Of a DNA stretch of 64,000 nt, positions 25,048-33,910 are shown piece after piece (positions within the stretch are counted from its first letter, which is position 1; each line of letters opens with the position of its first letter). This DNA is from SPJN01 sp965229935 (GTDB taxonomy: Bacteria > Pseudomonadota > Alphaproteobacteria > SPJN01): positions 1,984,001 to 2,048,000 of the forward strand of contig CBDDKB010000002.1 in NCBI GenBank assembly GCA_965229935.1, written 5' to 3'. Both the position numbers and the translations under genes were made by a program. The notes beneath the pieces are model-generated. The model was not told where the DNA came from, made no database searches, and saw only the letters and a program-made list of their open reading frames with translations.

Positions 25048-26226
25048 ATGCGTATTGAATTCACGAAAGAGCAAAAGCAATTGCGCCACGATTTGCGCAG
25101 CTATTTTGCCGACCTGATGACGCCGGAGCGCAAGGCCGCCACCAAAGGGATTGAGGCGGGGCCGATTTTCCGCGATGTGGTGCGCCAGATGGGCAAGGAT
25201 GGTGTGCTCACACTCGGCTGGCCCAAGGAATTTGGCGGCGAAGGGCGCGGGATGATCGACCAGCTGATCCTGTTTGAGGAAAGCTGGGTCGCCAAGGCGC
25301 CCTTTCCCGTCGTCACAATCTCCACCATCGCCCCGGCGCTGATGCAGCTTGGCACGGATGAGCAAAAGCAAAAATATCTGCCCGGCATCGCAGCAGGCGA
25401 AGTGATTTTCGCCATAGGCTATTCAGAACCCGGTGCGGGAACAGACCTTGCCTCCCTCAAAACCAAGGCTGAGGCGGATGGCGATGATTTCATCGTCAAT
25501 GGCACAAAGGTTTATACCTCAGGCGCAAACGGGGCTGATCATATTTGGCTGGCAGCCCGCACGGGCGGTGAAGACTTGCCGGGCGCGCGCGGCATATCCG
25601 TCATGATCGTCGATACGGATGATCCCGGCTTTTCGCTTGCCCCCATTCACACAGTGGCGGGCCTGCGCACCAACATGACCTATTACGACAATATCCGCGT
25701 CACCCCTGACCGGATTGTCGGCGGCGTCAATCAGGGCTGGGGGGTCATCCGCTCCCAACTCAACCACGAACGCATTTCGCTCGCTGCGATGAGCATCAAT
25801 GGCATCAAATGCTATCTTGATTTGCTGGAGGCGGCGCGCGCCGAAGATCAGGATGGCCGCGCTGCGCTTGATGATTCACTGGTGCAGGCCCGCATTGGCG
25901 AGGTCTATTGCAAGTTCGCTGCCATGAACGCGCTGAACCTGCGCATGGCATGGCAGATCGACAATGATTGCGTCAGCAATGCCTTGGCTGCGGGGGTAAA
26001 GGTCTTTTCCTGTGACGAGCTTGTGACCACCATGCGGCTGATGATGGACCTGATGGGACAGGGCGCCAGCCTTCGCGCAGGGTCAGCCGGGGCGGAACTT
26101 GATGGTGAGATTGACGATATTTACCGGATGGCGCAGCTTAACACGTTCGGTGGCGGCGCTGCTGAAGTGATGCGCTGCCTGGTCGCCGCAGATGGCCTTG
26201 GCCTGCCCAACACGATTGCCAGATAG
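25048..26226 (+). CDS. Acyl-CoA dehydrogenase, alpha-type (FadE26-like)
   Basis: A 392-residue ACAD. MRIEFTKEQKQLRHDLRSYF at the N-terminus and AIGYSEPGAGTDL (about 122-134) closely recall mycobacterial FadE26, the catalytic subunit of the sterol side-chain dehydrogenase ChsE4-ChsE5. Glu241 in LNHERISL matches the catalytic glutamate of that subclass. The start at 25048 follows the family N-terminus; ATG 25018, ten codons earlier, is in frame and possible. It suggests that side chains of sterols or bile acids are also degraded. Confidence 0.87.
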   Translation: MRIEFTKEQKQLRHDLRSYFADLMTPERKAATKGIEAGPIFRDVVRQMGKDGVLTLGWPKEFGGEGRGMIDQLILFEESWVAKAPFPVVTISTIAPALMQLGTDEQKQKYLPGIAAGEVIFAIGYSEPGAGTDLASLKTKAEADGDDFIVNGTKVYTSGANGADHIWLAARTGGEDLPGARGISVMIVDTDDPGFSLAPIHTVAGLRTNMTYYDNIRVTPDRIVGGVNQGWGVIRSQLNHERISLAAMSINGIKCYLDLLEAARAEDQDGRAALDDSLVQARIGEVYCKFAAMNALNLRMAWQIDNDCVSNALAAGVKVFSCDELVTTMRLMMDLMGQGASLRAGSAGAELDGEIDDIYRMAQLNTFGGGAAEVMRCLVAADGLGLPNTIAR

Positions 26227-26238
26227 ATTGCCAGATAG
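26215..26238 (+). repeat. 12-bp tandem duplication across a stop codon
   Basis: ATTGCCAGATAG occurs twice in tandem (26215-26226 and 26227-26238), and a third partial copy ATTG follows. The first unit ends with the TAG stop of the FadE26-like gene, so the second is untranslated. It looks like replication slippage. Confidence 0.75.
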
Positions 26239-26347
26239 ATTGGGAAAGGGTGCAGATGTGCACAGCACCTTCGCGTTCAAATTGATCGAACAACTTAAAG
26301 ATGATAAGTAGGACTAGCTCAATCAAGCCTAAGCGTTAGAAGGGCCA

Positions 26348-26536
26348 TTGGACTTGATATTAACCAAATTAACGAAAGCAATAAGCTGGTTTGCGGTCAC
26401 AATTCTAAGCATGATTGGTGCTTGGGTAATCGGCTTACTAGCTATAATTGGCCTCGCTTATCTCATGATGATTAACGCAGGTTCTGGAAATGTGCCTGCC
26501 AATCATACAGCTCAAGCAATTGAAGGCGCGCCATGA
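26348..26536 (+). CDS. Small membrane protein of unknown function
   Basis: A 62-residue protein with TTG start (MDLILTKLTKAISWF) and a long hydrophobic helix, about residues 14-42 (AVTILSMIGAWVIGLLAIIG onward), then a short polar tail. No family recognised. Its stop overlaps the start of the next small gene as ATGA, which supports both being translated. The start codon is uncertain. Part of an AT-richer patch with paralogous membrane proteins. Confidence 0.5.
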   Translation: MDLILTKLTKAISWFAVTILSMIGAWVIGLLAIIGLAYLMMINAGSGNVPANHTAQAIEGAP

Positions 26537-26676
26537 AATTGCTGGACTTTCTGCTGAATATCTATGGCTGGCTGGCGACAATTGTCGGGTTTATTACTGT
26601 CGCAGCATTTCTATATTTATATTTCCAGCACGACATTTCACCGCTGGACATTTGGCACATTGTAAACCCGGCCTGA
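26533..26676 (+). CDS. 47-residue small membrane protein
   Basis: ATG 26533 lies in an ATGA overlap with the previous stop. The product (MKLLDFLLNIYGWLATIVGF at the start) has one transmembrane helix, about residues 10-30, then a short FQHDISPLDIW tail. Only 5 nt separate its stop from the next ATG at 26682, so three genes form a tight unit. Function unknown; the overlap and spacing are the main evidence that it is real. Confidence 0.5.
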   Translation: MKLLDFLLNIYGWLATIVGFITVAAFLYLYFQHDISPLDIWHIVNPA

Positions 26677-26681
26677 TACGA

Positions 26682-27665
26682 ATGCGCTCAACGCCCAGAT
26701 GGCTTAAAATAGTTTCTTGGTCTATTGGCGGCTTGGTAAGCCTTGCCCTGCTGTGCTTAATCGCGCTGTGGGCCATCTTTAGCTTTGTCATCACACCAGC
26801 CCCACGTGAGGTTTCTCGAGAACAACTTGTAGACGACTATTTCTATAAGGCCGAGCAAAACGGCTATTGGTCGATGAAAGAATTTACGCATCCCGATGCG
26901 TACACAAAGATCAATCGCTCCTATAGCCACTACACGTTCAGATTAATGCCAGATGAAATCGGCCCCATGCCTACGCCGAATGATCGTGAGACCAAATTCA
27001 AACATGACATTTTGTGCCCCAACCCATCTGTTTCCGCCTTCATCCCTAAGGTCGAAGACGGTGTGATCGGCACCTTCACCTATATTGATGGGATTGGTGG
27101 CCCCCACGATTTCGACGAAGACGAACTCGCCTTGATCGACCATCAACTCAGCACTGTCATTGATGAAGAGCGGAAAATCTACGATAGTGTCGATTGGGAT
27201 GATGGGCGTGGGGAATTCGGCATCTCTACACACTGGAATCATGATCTAACACCACTGCCGCCGTCAGCCGGAGTTGGCAAGGGGTTTACATGGACGTTCG
27301 AGAATCATCATCTTCGCTATGGCAAAGTCGAAATGATCACCTATCGGCGCGGCATCATTGTGCTGGGCAAGGAAGATAGCGTGATGATCAATTCGTCTCG
27401 CCGCGCCTTTCCTGACGACACAAGCGCAGGGCCACTTACGTGGGAAGAAACACTACACAATCTGCGCTACAAAGATGGATTACGCTATCAGGATCGTACG
27501 CCGGAAGATTGGGACAATGAGAAGGCACACCAAGTTGACCTTAATTATTTTGTTTTTGATCTGACCTTGTGTAACTCCCGGCCAGATATTCGCTACAAAT
27601 TAGGAATGCGACTTAGTGATTATGACTGGGAACTCGACACAGTTGTCAAACAGAACGAAAAATAG
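26682..27665 (+). CDS. Membrane-anchored protein of an unrecognised paralogous family (copy 1)
   Basis: A 327-residue protein: cytoplasmic MRSTPRWLK, one helix (about 10-36) and a large extracytoplasmic domain. It shares with the next gene DWxDGxGxFGxxTHWNxDL, FTWTxExHxxRYG, YRRGII and CNxRPxIRxKL. Cys112 and Cys297 are the conserved pair. ATG 26682 is preferred because it begins just ahead of the membrane helix, 5 nt after the preceding stop. No known domain identified. The stop TAG is followed in frame by 46 open codons. Confidence 0.7.
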   Translation: MRSTPRWLKIVSWSIGGLVSLALLCLIALWAIFSFVITPAPREVSREQLVDDYFYKAEQNGYWSMKEFTHPDAYTKINRSYSHYTFRLMPDEIGPMPTPNDRETKFKHDILCPNPSVSAFIPKVEDGVIGTFTYIDGIGGPHDFDEDELALIDHQLSTVIDEERKIYDSVDWDDGRGEFGISTHWNHDLTPLPPSAGVGKGFTWTFENHHLRYGKVEMITYRRGIIVLGKEDSVMINSSRRAFPDDTSAGPLTWEETLHNLRYKDGLRYQDRTPEDWDNEKAHQVDLNYFVFDLTLCNSRPDIRYKLGMRLSDYDWELDTVVKQNEK

Positions 27666-27815
27666 CTCGACCATACGGTCGGATCGCGGAGAATCAACTT
27701 ACTAGTTTTTGGCGACCTAACTGATGAGCTAAAGCAGGATATCAAGAAGGCATTGGACTTTTTGCTTCCCAAGCCGCAATCTGACCAAACCTTGGATCAC
27801 ACATAAAATTTTACC

Positions 27816-28775
27816 GTGAAAAAACTAGCACTCACAATCGGAATAATCAGCGCTGGCATTGCCATATGGGCAATTGTCGGGTTCGGCGTTGTGGCTTTCT
27901 TTGCGCCGCCAACACCTGAACCGCCACCACAATCGCTGCCCCGCGAACGGTTGAAACAAATGTATACCTATCCTGCGATTAGGGATGGCGAATGGGTCGG
28001 CAACACTGATGATTTCAATGTGCGGGAGCCTGGACGATTTGCGATATCAAACATGGGCGCACATGCAACGCTTGGCGACAAGGAAATAGCCAATGTTGGT
28101 GTGTATCGATCAAGCTATAAGCATCACTCGCGGCTGATCGTCTGCAAAGAAGTGGGAAAGAGTGTGATGTTCATTCGCGCGAATGACGAAGATAATGTCG
28201 AATCCTTTGACTTTTACGACAGACGCTTTGTACCGCTGACGATTACCGACAAAGACATTGACGAGGTTAACGAATTCATCAGCAAAATCGCCACCTATGA
28301 AGTTAACCAACTAACCAATATTGACTGGCACGATGGCGGCGGTGCTTTCGGTGTCGCGACCCACTGGAACAACGACCTCCAACGCCTGCCTCCCGAATCC
28401 GGCACTAACCACGCCTTCACATGGACCTATGAACAGCACCGCATCCGCTATGGCGTGCCAGACGCCATAGCCTATCGTCGCGGCATCATTGCCCTTGGCG
28501 GTGAAACGCTTGCGGTTATGATGTCGTCGCGTATCGCCTTGCCGGACGAAAGGCCCGGTCCGGTATCATGGCAAGACTTATGGCGCGATTTCAGCTTCGA
28601 TGAAGGTCAGCGTTATGAGGATCGTCCCCCGGGCACGGCAGACCATGAAACGATCGACCTTAAATTTCTGGTGCTTGATGAAACCTTCTGCAATACGCGG
28701 CCCAAGATCAGAAAGAAATTGAACTTACCCATGCCGAAATATTATGGCCCTGACGGTGAGTGGGCCGCCGACTAA
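27816..28775 (+). CDS. Membrane-anchored protein of an unrecognised paralogous family (copy 2)
   Basis: A 319-residue protein with GTG start (MKKLALTIGII), an N-terminal helix about 5-30, a proline-rich linker PPTPEPPPQ and an extracytoplasmic domain homologous to copy 1, with Cys110 and Cys292 conserved. The late PVSWQDLWRD matches a motif in the two proteins at 37384 and 38447, which suggests one wider family. Function unknown. Confidence 0.7.
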   Translation: MKKLALTIGIISAGIAIWAIVGFGVVAFFAPPTPEPPPQSLPRERLKQMYTYPAIRDGEWVGNTDDFNVREPGRFAISNMGAHATLGDKEIANVGVYRSSYKHHSRLIVCKEVGKSVMFIRANDEDNVESFDFYDRRFVPLTITDKDIDEVNEFISKIATYEVNQLTNIDWHDGGGAFGVATHWNNDLQRLPPESGTNHAFTWTYEQHRIRYGVPDAIAYRRGIIALGGETLAVMMSSRIALPDERPGPVSWQDLWRDFSFDEGQRYEDRPPGTADHETIDLKFLVLDETFCNTRPKIRKKLNLPMPKYYGPDGEWAAD

Positions 28776-28796
28776 ACCAGGCGCCACCGCCCCTGC

Positions 28797-30131
28797 CTAG
28801 TCCGCCAGAAAGGGCAGCGCGTCCCGGCGATAGCGAAAGCCCTGTTGCAGCGTGGCCGCATAGCTTGGCTGCGCCTCATGACGGACAGGGTTGATATATT
28901 CCCACGCGATCTGTCCTGTGGGCGTCACCTCCAACAGGCGGGCCTGCATCGCCTCTGTAATCAGGATATTGCCATTGGGCAGAAATTGCGCAGCAGACTT
29001 GATATCTGAATAAAGCGGCCATGCCCCGGCCTGTTGCCCCTCTGACAAGCCATCATAGCTTAACACCGGTTGGGCGCTGTCAGCATCAAGGTGCAACATG
29101 CGCGACCCTTTTTTGTTGCTGCCCAAAACCGGGCCCTGATTATCAAACAGCACAAGGCCGCCATCTGCGGTAAAGCCGGCATCATGCTGGTGGTGCCAAT
29201 CACCGCGCTTGGCCCACACGACTTTTTCGGTTTCAAGATCAACCACAATTAAAGTCGAAGGGTTGCGTAACGAGATTAACACCTGGCCTGCGGCGACGCC
29301 GTTGATCCGCGCTGCCTCTTCGGCAGAGACAATATGGACTGAATTGGCGTGCATCGGATCAGGATTGGTATGGCGCCATTGGGGGTAAAGCGCCCATCGA
29401 AACTTTGTGTCGGCGATGGCATCAAACAGCGAAATGCTTTGCAAGACCTCACCCTCATCAGACAGAACCACAAGTTCGTCTATCAGCGACGGCGGCATAA
29501 TAGTTGGGAAACGCGGATCGGTCTTTGTCGCCAAAAACTGCGATAGGGTAACAATGGCCCCATCATCTGCGCGTATCATCAAATCATGATGGGCATGACC
29601 GAACCAACGCCAAAGAACACGCCCCGTCCGGTCCATCTTGATGACACCGCCACCATAGGGGGTGAACCCGTCCTTTAGGTGCAACACACAAAGAAGTGAC
29701 CCGTCGGGGTAGACATGCGGCTTACGGCAAATGGCCTGATCAATACTGGCAGGACGCGGATAGGGCACCTGTTCTGCTTCAGGCCACACATCATCGCGAT
29801 TGGGACGCCAGCTTTGCAGCACGGCACCATCCATATCAATCAGATCAGCACCCAAAGTTTCCGATGAGCCATAGACCGTCACGCCATCAAACGCATTTGC
29901 AGGATCGTTGATGGTCACGCCCTTAAGATCATCTGACAATTGCACCCAATAGCTTTTGGAAATCTGCCCGCTTTGTGCCTTGACGGATCGCAGGGCTGCC
30001 TGCGCACCCAAAACCGCATTACGCACATGGGTATAGGGAAAAATCTCAAAGGCAACGGTCGCAACGCCATAGCCAAAGCTAACCAACACAAGGGCCATCA
30101 CAAACCCAATAGCCGCCAACCTGTCACCCAT
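28797..30131 (-). CDS. Arylsulfotransferase (ASST)-like protein
   Basis: A 444-residue protein with an N-terminal membrane helix (about 5-30) and a beta-propeller-like body containing repeated D-x-x-G-x-h-x-W units (MDRTGRVLWRW, TPTGQIAWEY). DPMHANSVH is the histidine segment typical of the arylsulfotransferase family, whose members transfer sulfate between phenols in the periplasm. Membrane attachment agrees with that. Many relatives lack shown activity, so the substrate is open. It converges with copy 2 of the paralogous family. Confidence 0.72.
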   Translation of the reverse strand: MGDRLAAIGFVMALVLVSFGYGVATVAFEIFPYTHVRNAVLGAQAALRSVKAQSGQISKSYWVQLSDDLKGVTINDPANAFDGVTVYGSSETLGADLIDMDGAVLQSWRPNRDDVWPEAEQVPYPRPASIDQAICRKPHVYPDGSLLCVLHLKDGFTPYGGGVIKMDRTGRVLWRWFGHAHHDLMIRADDGAIVTLSQFLATKTDPRFPTIMPPSLIDELVVLSDEGEVLQSISLFDAIADTKFRWALYPQWRHTNPDPMHANSVHIVSAEEAARINGVAAGQVLISLRNPSTLIVVDLETEKVVWAKRGDWHHQHDAGFTADGGLVLFDNQGPVLGSNKKGSRMLHLDADSAQPVLSYDGLSEGQQAGAWPLYSDIKSAAQFLPNGNILITEAMQARLLEVTPTGQIAWEYINPVRHEAQPSYAATLQQGFRYRRDALPFLAD

Positions 30132-30198
30132 AATTGCTAATCCTGTTGCTGCCGCCCCCGCCTAAAGGGGCCTGAACACGTCTATAGCAGATCAATAG

Positions 30199-30240
30199 CC
30201 CCAATCAAACAACCCCAATCAAACAACCCAAGCCAAACAA
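30199..30240 (+). repeat. Three 14-nt tandem repeats
   Basis: CCCCAATCAAACAA occurs at 30199-30212 and 30213-30226, followed by a degenerate third unit with three changes (30227-30240). It fills the gap between the ASST-like and DUF2332 genes, upstream of the ASST-like start. No hairpin or promoter was seen in it. Confidence 0.75.
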
Positions 30241-30260
30241 ACCTGATCAGGCATCGCCCT

Positions 30261-31346
30261 TCATCCACCAACGGTCGGCTCATCAAACCAGACCAAATGA
30301 CCCCCATGCGGGTGACAATAGGCCAACTGATGTAATGTCCCATCATGATCCTGACCGTCCCACAAACGCAGATTTAAGGTTGGCATGGTTGCGGTTGCAT
30401 CAAGCGGTTCCAGATTCATCCACGCAAGCGGCGCATCGGGCGTTGCCTGCGCCCCTGCCGCGCGCATGGTATCAATCACATATTGGCGTGTTTCTTCAGG
30501 GGGGTATTGCCACATAATGGAATGATAAAGCACGCGTAAGTGGCCGGGATTGGGCTTTGTCAGATGCGCCGCAACCCAATCACCCGCATCACCCTGTTCG
30601 ACGCTGACACCTGCATCACGCGCCAACGCCACCGCCCCTTCAAATCGGGCGATACGCGCCGCCTGATCCGGCCAAATATAAGACCGCACACGATCCATCT
30701 CGGCAGCATCATGGATATCAAGCGGGTTGATATCGACAGCCTGCCGCCGTGCCACAGAAAAACTTGCAGGCATGTCGGGGAACGGCCCTTCCCACTTCAC
30801 ATCAAAATGAACCGGGCCGTCAGGGTCACCCCAAACGCGACCTTCACCAAAATCATAATGATAACGATCCCAGATCAGGTTCAGACCTGCACTCGCGCCA
30901 ATCTCATAAAGGTCAAGCGGCAGGTCAGAATATTGCGCCAAATAGGCAAAGCCGGGCAGCAATACAGATGACCGCCCCACCTCATTCGTTTGCACGGCAT
31001 AGGTCAGAAAATCGGCAATCCAATCGCGGTGATCCTGAAGCGCTGCCAAGACGGGCCCGCGCAACTCATCCGCTGTGACTTTTTCTTTAGCAGGTGGATA
31101 AAGCGCAGCAAGATCGGGCACCTTACCTGCGCGCACCAGCATTTGCATGGCCCCGGCAACCCGCAGGGACAGGGCATCCATCGTCGGCTCCCCCCGCCAT
31201 ACGCCAATCATCTGATCCAGCACACCGCCATCAACCAAGTTTTGATGAAACACCCTAATTAGATTGGCAGTAAAGGGGGATCCCAGCCCCTCGCACCAAC
31301 CGATCTGTGCCTCAAAATGCTTTAAGATGGTGTCGCGTTGGCCCAC
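30261..31346 (-). CDS. DUF2332 family protein
   Basis: A 361-residue soluble protein recognised as DUF2332 by SSVLLPGFAYLAQYSDLPLDLYEIG, GASAGLNLIWDRYHYDFG and the C-terminal HPHGGHLVWFDE. The GASAGLNL segment may be a glycine-rich cofactor-binding loop reminiscent of methyltransferases, but no function is established. It is 5 nt downstream of the creatininase-family gene, so the two are probably co-transcribed. Confidence 0.75.
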   Translation of the reverse strand: MGQRDTILKHFEAQIGWCEGLGSPFTANLIRVFHQNLVDGGVLDQMIGVWRGEPTMDALSLRVAGAMQMLVRAGKVPDLAALYPPAKEKVTADELRGPVLAALQDHRDWIADFLTYAVQTNEVGRSSVLLPGFAYLAQYSDLPLDLYEIGASAGLNLIWDRYHYDFGEGRVWGDPDGPVHFDVKWEGPFPDMPASFSVARRQAVDINPLDIHDAAEMDRVRSYIWPDQAARIARFEGAVALARDAGVSVEQGDAGDWVAAHLTKPNPGHLRVLYHSIMWQYPPEETRQYVIDTMRAAGAQATPDAPLAWMNLEPLDATATMPTLNLRLWDGQDHDGTLHQLAYCHPHGGHLVWFDEPTVGG

Positions 31347-31351
31347 AAATG

Positions 31352-32098
31352 TCAGTCCTGAAAGCTTTTAAGATCTTCAATCGTGTCGGCAATTGCCGCC
31401 TTGATCAGATCATGCCCAACCTCAACACTTGCCAATGCAGGATTTGACCCAATGCGCCCATCGGGGAAAGTCCTGCGATAATCCTCTGAATCGGTAAAGC
31501 CGCCACGGGGGGCCAGCTCTGGCGTCATTTCAACCGATTTCACAGCGTCAGGATAGGCGGCATAGGTCACCGATACCTCAGACGGGGTGGCGTGGCTGCC
31601 CTCAGCAGCGCCATATTCCTTTTGGGAGATCGCGCCGACTTTTGGGCCCTGCCACCAATTGCGCAACTTGCATTGAATACCCGGACGGTTGCTGCCCGCC
31701 GCGCCTGCAAGGGACCGTTCGCCATGGAGTTCAGCAAAACAAGCCATTAGCGTGCCGATATTGCCCCCATGCCCATTCAGAAAATAGAACTTCTCAAACC
31801 CATGCACACGCAAACTGTCTGTCCAATCCTTAACGATCTGGATCATGGTGCTGGGGCGGATCGCCATAGACCCAGCAAAGCCCAAATGATGCTGCGCAAT
31901 CCCCACATTCAAAGTGGGTCCGACCAGTACACCAGTTTCATCACCGACACCCTTGGCAATCACCTCAGGACAGATGGCATCGGTGCCGATAAATCCATTT
32001 GGGCCATGCTGTTCGGTTGAGCCGACCGGGATGATGATTGTCTTTGATCGTTCAAGATAGGCGTCAACCTCTTGCCATGTGGATAGATGTAACTGCAT
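31352..32098 (-). CDS. Creatininase family protein
   Basis: A 248-residue creatininase-fold metalloamidohydrolase. GSTEQHGPNGFIGTD (37-51) and FLNGHGGN carry the metal-binding residues. The family includes creatininase, mycofactocin peptidase and formamide hydrolases, so the substrate is uncertain. The start at 32098 is set by AGGAGG four bases upstream; a longer reading to 32191 would cross that ribosome site. It is divergent from the DUF3089 gene. Confidence 0.83.
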   Translation of the reverse strand: MQLHLSTWQEVDAYLERSKTIIIPVGSTEQHGPNGFIGTDAICPEVIAKGVGDETGVLVGPTLNVGIAQHHLGFAGSMAIRPSTMIQIVKDWTDSLRVHGFEKFYFLNGHGGNIGTLMACFAELHGERSLAGAAGSNRPGIQCKLRNWWQGPKVGAISQKEYGAAEGSHATPSEVSVTYAAYPDAVKSVEMTPELAPRGGFTDSEDYRRTFPDGRIGSNPALASVEVGHDLIKAAIADTIEDLKSFQD

Positions 32099-32127
32099 AG
32101 TTCCTCCTGAATTTGGGGCTATATAAC

Positions 32128-33306
32128 ATGAAAGCGGCAAACATGAAAAAGCTGTTGATTGGATTGGGGTTATTATTGGTGCTTGGCGCACTTGCCTATC
32201 GCTATGGGCCCGGCCTTTTTATGGCCCGCATGTTTGAACCGAAAATGAGCTTTATTGAGACAACGCCGCCACCGCAGCCTGACTACAATGATTTGGCAAA
32301 CTGGTCCGCATGGCCGGGTCGGGCCGACACGGCAGATCAACTGCCACAGGGCGTCACCGCACCGGCAGAGGCTGACCGAAAAGCCGCCGTCTTTTATATC
32401 CACCCAACAGTCTTTAATGGCAACGAGGCATGGAATGCCGATGTCAGCGACGATCTGGTCAATTTGTTGGTCGATTATCTGCCGGTGTTGGGACAGGCAA
32501 CAGTCTTCAACAAGTGCTGCCAGATTTATGCGCCACGCTACAGACAGGCAACCTTATGGACCTATATCGGGGCAGAGGAACAATCCGGCCTTGCCCTTAA
32601 TCTTGCCTATCAGGATGTAGAAGCTGCGTTTGATCATTTTCTGGCAACGGTCAGCCCAGACATGCCCATCATCCTTGCCAGTCATTCACAAGGATCAACC
32701 CATCTTTATCGTCTGCTTGCCCAGCGGGTTTGGAACACGGCGCTTATGGACCGTTTGGTGGTGGCCTATGTCGTTGGCGTCTACACGCCCACCAGCCATA
32801 TCAACATGATCCTTCCCGACATGCCAATTTGCGAACGCGCTGATGACACAGGCTGCATGGTGACATGGGACACCTATCGCCCTGATGGTGACCCGATGGT
32901 GAACCCCAACCCCATGACCCATTGGGTGCCTGATGGCAGCGCGGATGGGACTTATATCTCACCCCCGCTTGAAAGCCGCATGTGCCAGAACCCACTTGAT
33001 TGGAATGAACCAAAGGGGGGCGCGGTCCCGATTTGGGCCGGGGGGTTGGGCGCAACTTTCGTCGGGGGGGAGGCTGACACGACAGACCTGCCCCGCCTTG
33101 GCAGCATTGATGAGACACAAGTTACCGGCGCCTGCCGCAATGGCGGCCTGGTGCTGAATGACCCTTATCCGACATTCTTGAACGATCACCCGGTGTTCGG
33201 CCCCGGCGGCAGCCTGCACCTGATGGATTATTCTGTCGTCTATATGGACCTGTTCCACAACGCGGCACGCCGCGTCGATGCCTATTTACATGATCGGAGA
33301 AACTGA
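32128..33306 (+). CDS. DUF3089 alpha/beta hydrolase
   Basis: A 392-residue protein with an N-terminal helix or signal anchor (MKKLLIGLGLLLVLGALAY from the second ATG at 32143). FYIHPTVF followed by ASHSQGSTH matches DUF3089, an alpha/beta-hydrolase group; the Ser in SHSQG is the likely nucleophile. It is probably exported or membrane-tethered. Substrate unknown. The stop overlaps the next gene's ATG by one base. Confidence 0.8.
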   Translation: MKAANMKKLLIGLGLLLVLGALAYRYGPGLFMARMFEPKMSFIETTPPPQPDYNDLANWSAWPGRADTADQLPQGVTAPAEADRKAAVFYIHPTVFNGNEAWNADVSDDLVNLLVDYLPVLGQATVFNKCCQIYAPRYRQATLWTYIGAEEQSGLALNLAYQDVEAAFDHFLATVSPDMPIILASHSQGSTHLYRLLAQRVWNTALMDRLVVAYVVGVYTPTSHINMILPDMPICERADDTGCMVTWDTYRPDGDPMVNPNPMTHWVPDGSADGTYISPPLESRMCQNPLDWNEPKGGAVPIWAGGLGATFVGGEADTTDLPRLGSIDETQVTGACRNGGLVLNDPYPTFLNDHPVFGPGGSLHLMDYSVVYMDLFHNAARRVDAYLHDRRN

Positions 33307-33764
33307 TGCCCATTCGCGCCGCAACGAAAGATGATCTTGATGTGATCGTCGCCCTGACCCAAGACCGGCGCAGCAAGCTTGCCCGCGCACAACCCGTCTT
33401 TTGGAAACCATCAGAACAGGCCGCCGCCATCACGCCACTGTTTTTCACCATGTTGATCGATGCGGATGAGGTTGGCACCCTTGTCCATACGGACGATACA
33501 ACAGGCGCGGTCAATGGCTTTATCTTTGTGACCGAAGAACCGGTGCCCCCGGTTTATGATCCCGGCGGCAAGGCCTTTAAGATTGATGATTTCTGCCTTG
33601 CCAATGACACGCTATGGCCAACCGCGGGACAGGCCCTGTTTGACGCTGCTGAAAGCTGGGCAAAGGAACAAGGCGGCGCCATGATGATCCTTGTCGCCCC
33701 GACGTGTGAACCAATCAGGCATGATCAGGCCGCCGCCATCGGTTACAGCACTGTCACCGAATAG
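33306..33764 (+). CDS. GNAT-fold acetyltransferase-like protein
   Basis: A 152-residue protein starting MPIRAATKDDLDVIVALT, the normal first strand and helix of GNAT acetyltransferases. A central VNGFIFVTEE strand and a C-terminal ESWAKEQGGAMMILV then RHDQAAAIGY fit the fold, but the acetyl-CoA loop (Q/RxxGxG/A) is not obvious. It may therefore be a degenerate member. Overlaps the hydrolase gene by one base. Confidence 0.6.
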   Translation: MPIRAATKDDLDVIVALTQDRRSKLARAQPVFWKPSEQAAAITPLFFTMLIDADEVGTLVHTDDTTGAVNGFIFVTEEPVPPVYDPGGKAFKIDDFCLANDTLWPTAGQALFDAAESWAKEQGGAMMILVAPTCEPIRHDQAAAIGYSTVTE

Positions 33765-33910
33765 ATGCGCAAACCCATTTAACTGCCTAACGGGACGGAT
33801 TTAACCCGTCTATTAGACTAAAGAACGACCGTTCAGCCCTTGCACCTAAAGGGCCTGATCAACATAATGCGGCAAAATTCAAGAAACAGGTTTTGGCAGG
33901 AGAGAGCCCC

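Noticed and set aside
30199..30240. Short tandem repeats considered as a CRISPR array
   Set aside because: Units are 14 nt, contiguous and without spacers; no cas genes are present.
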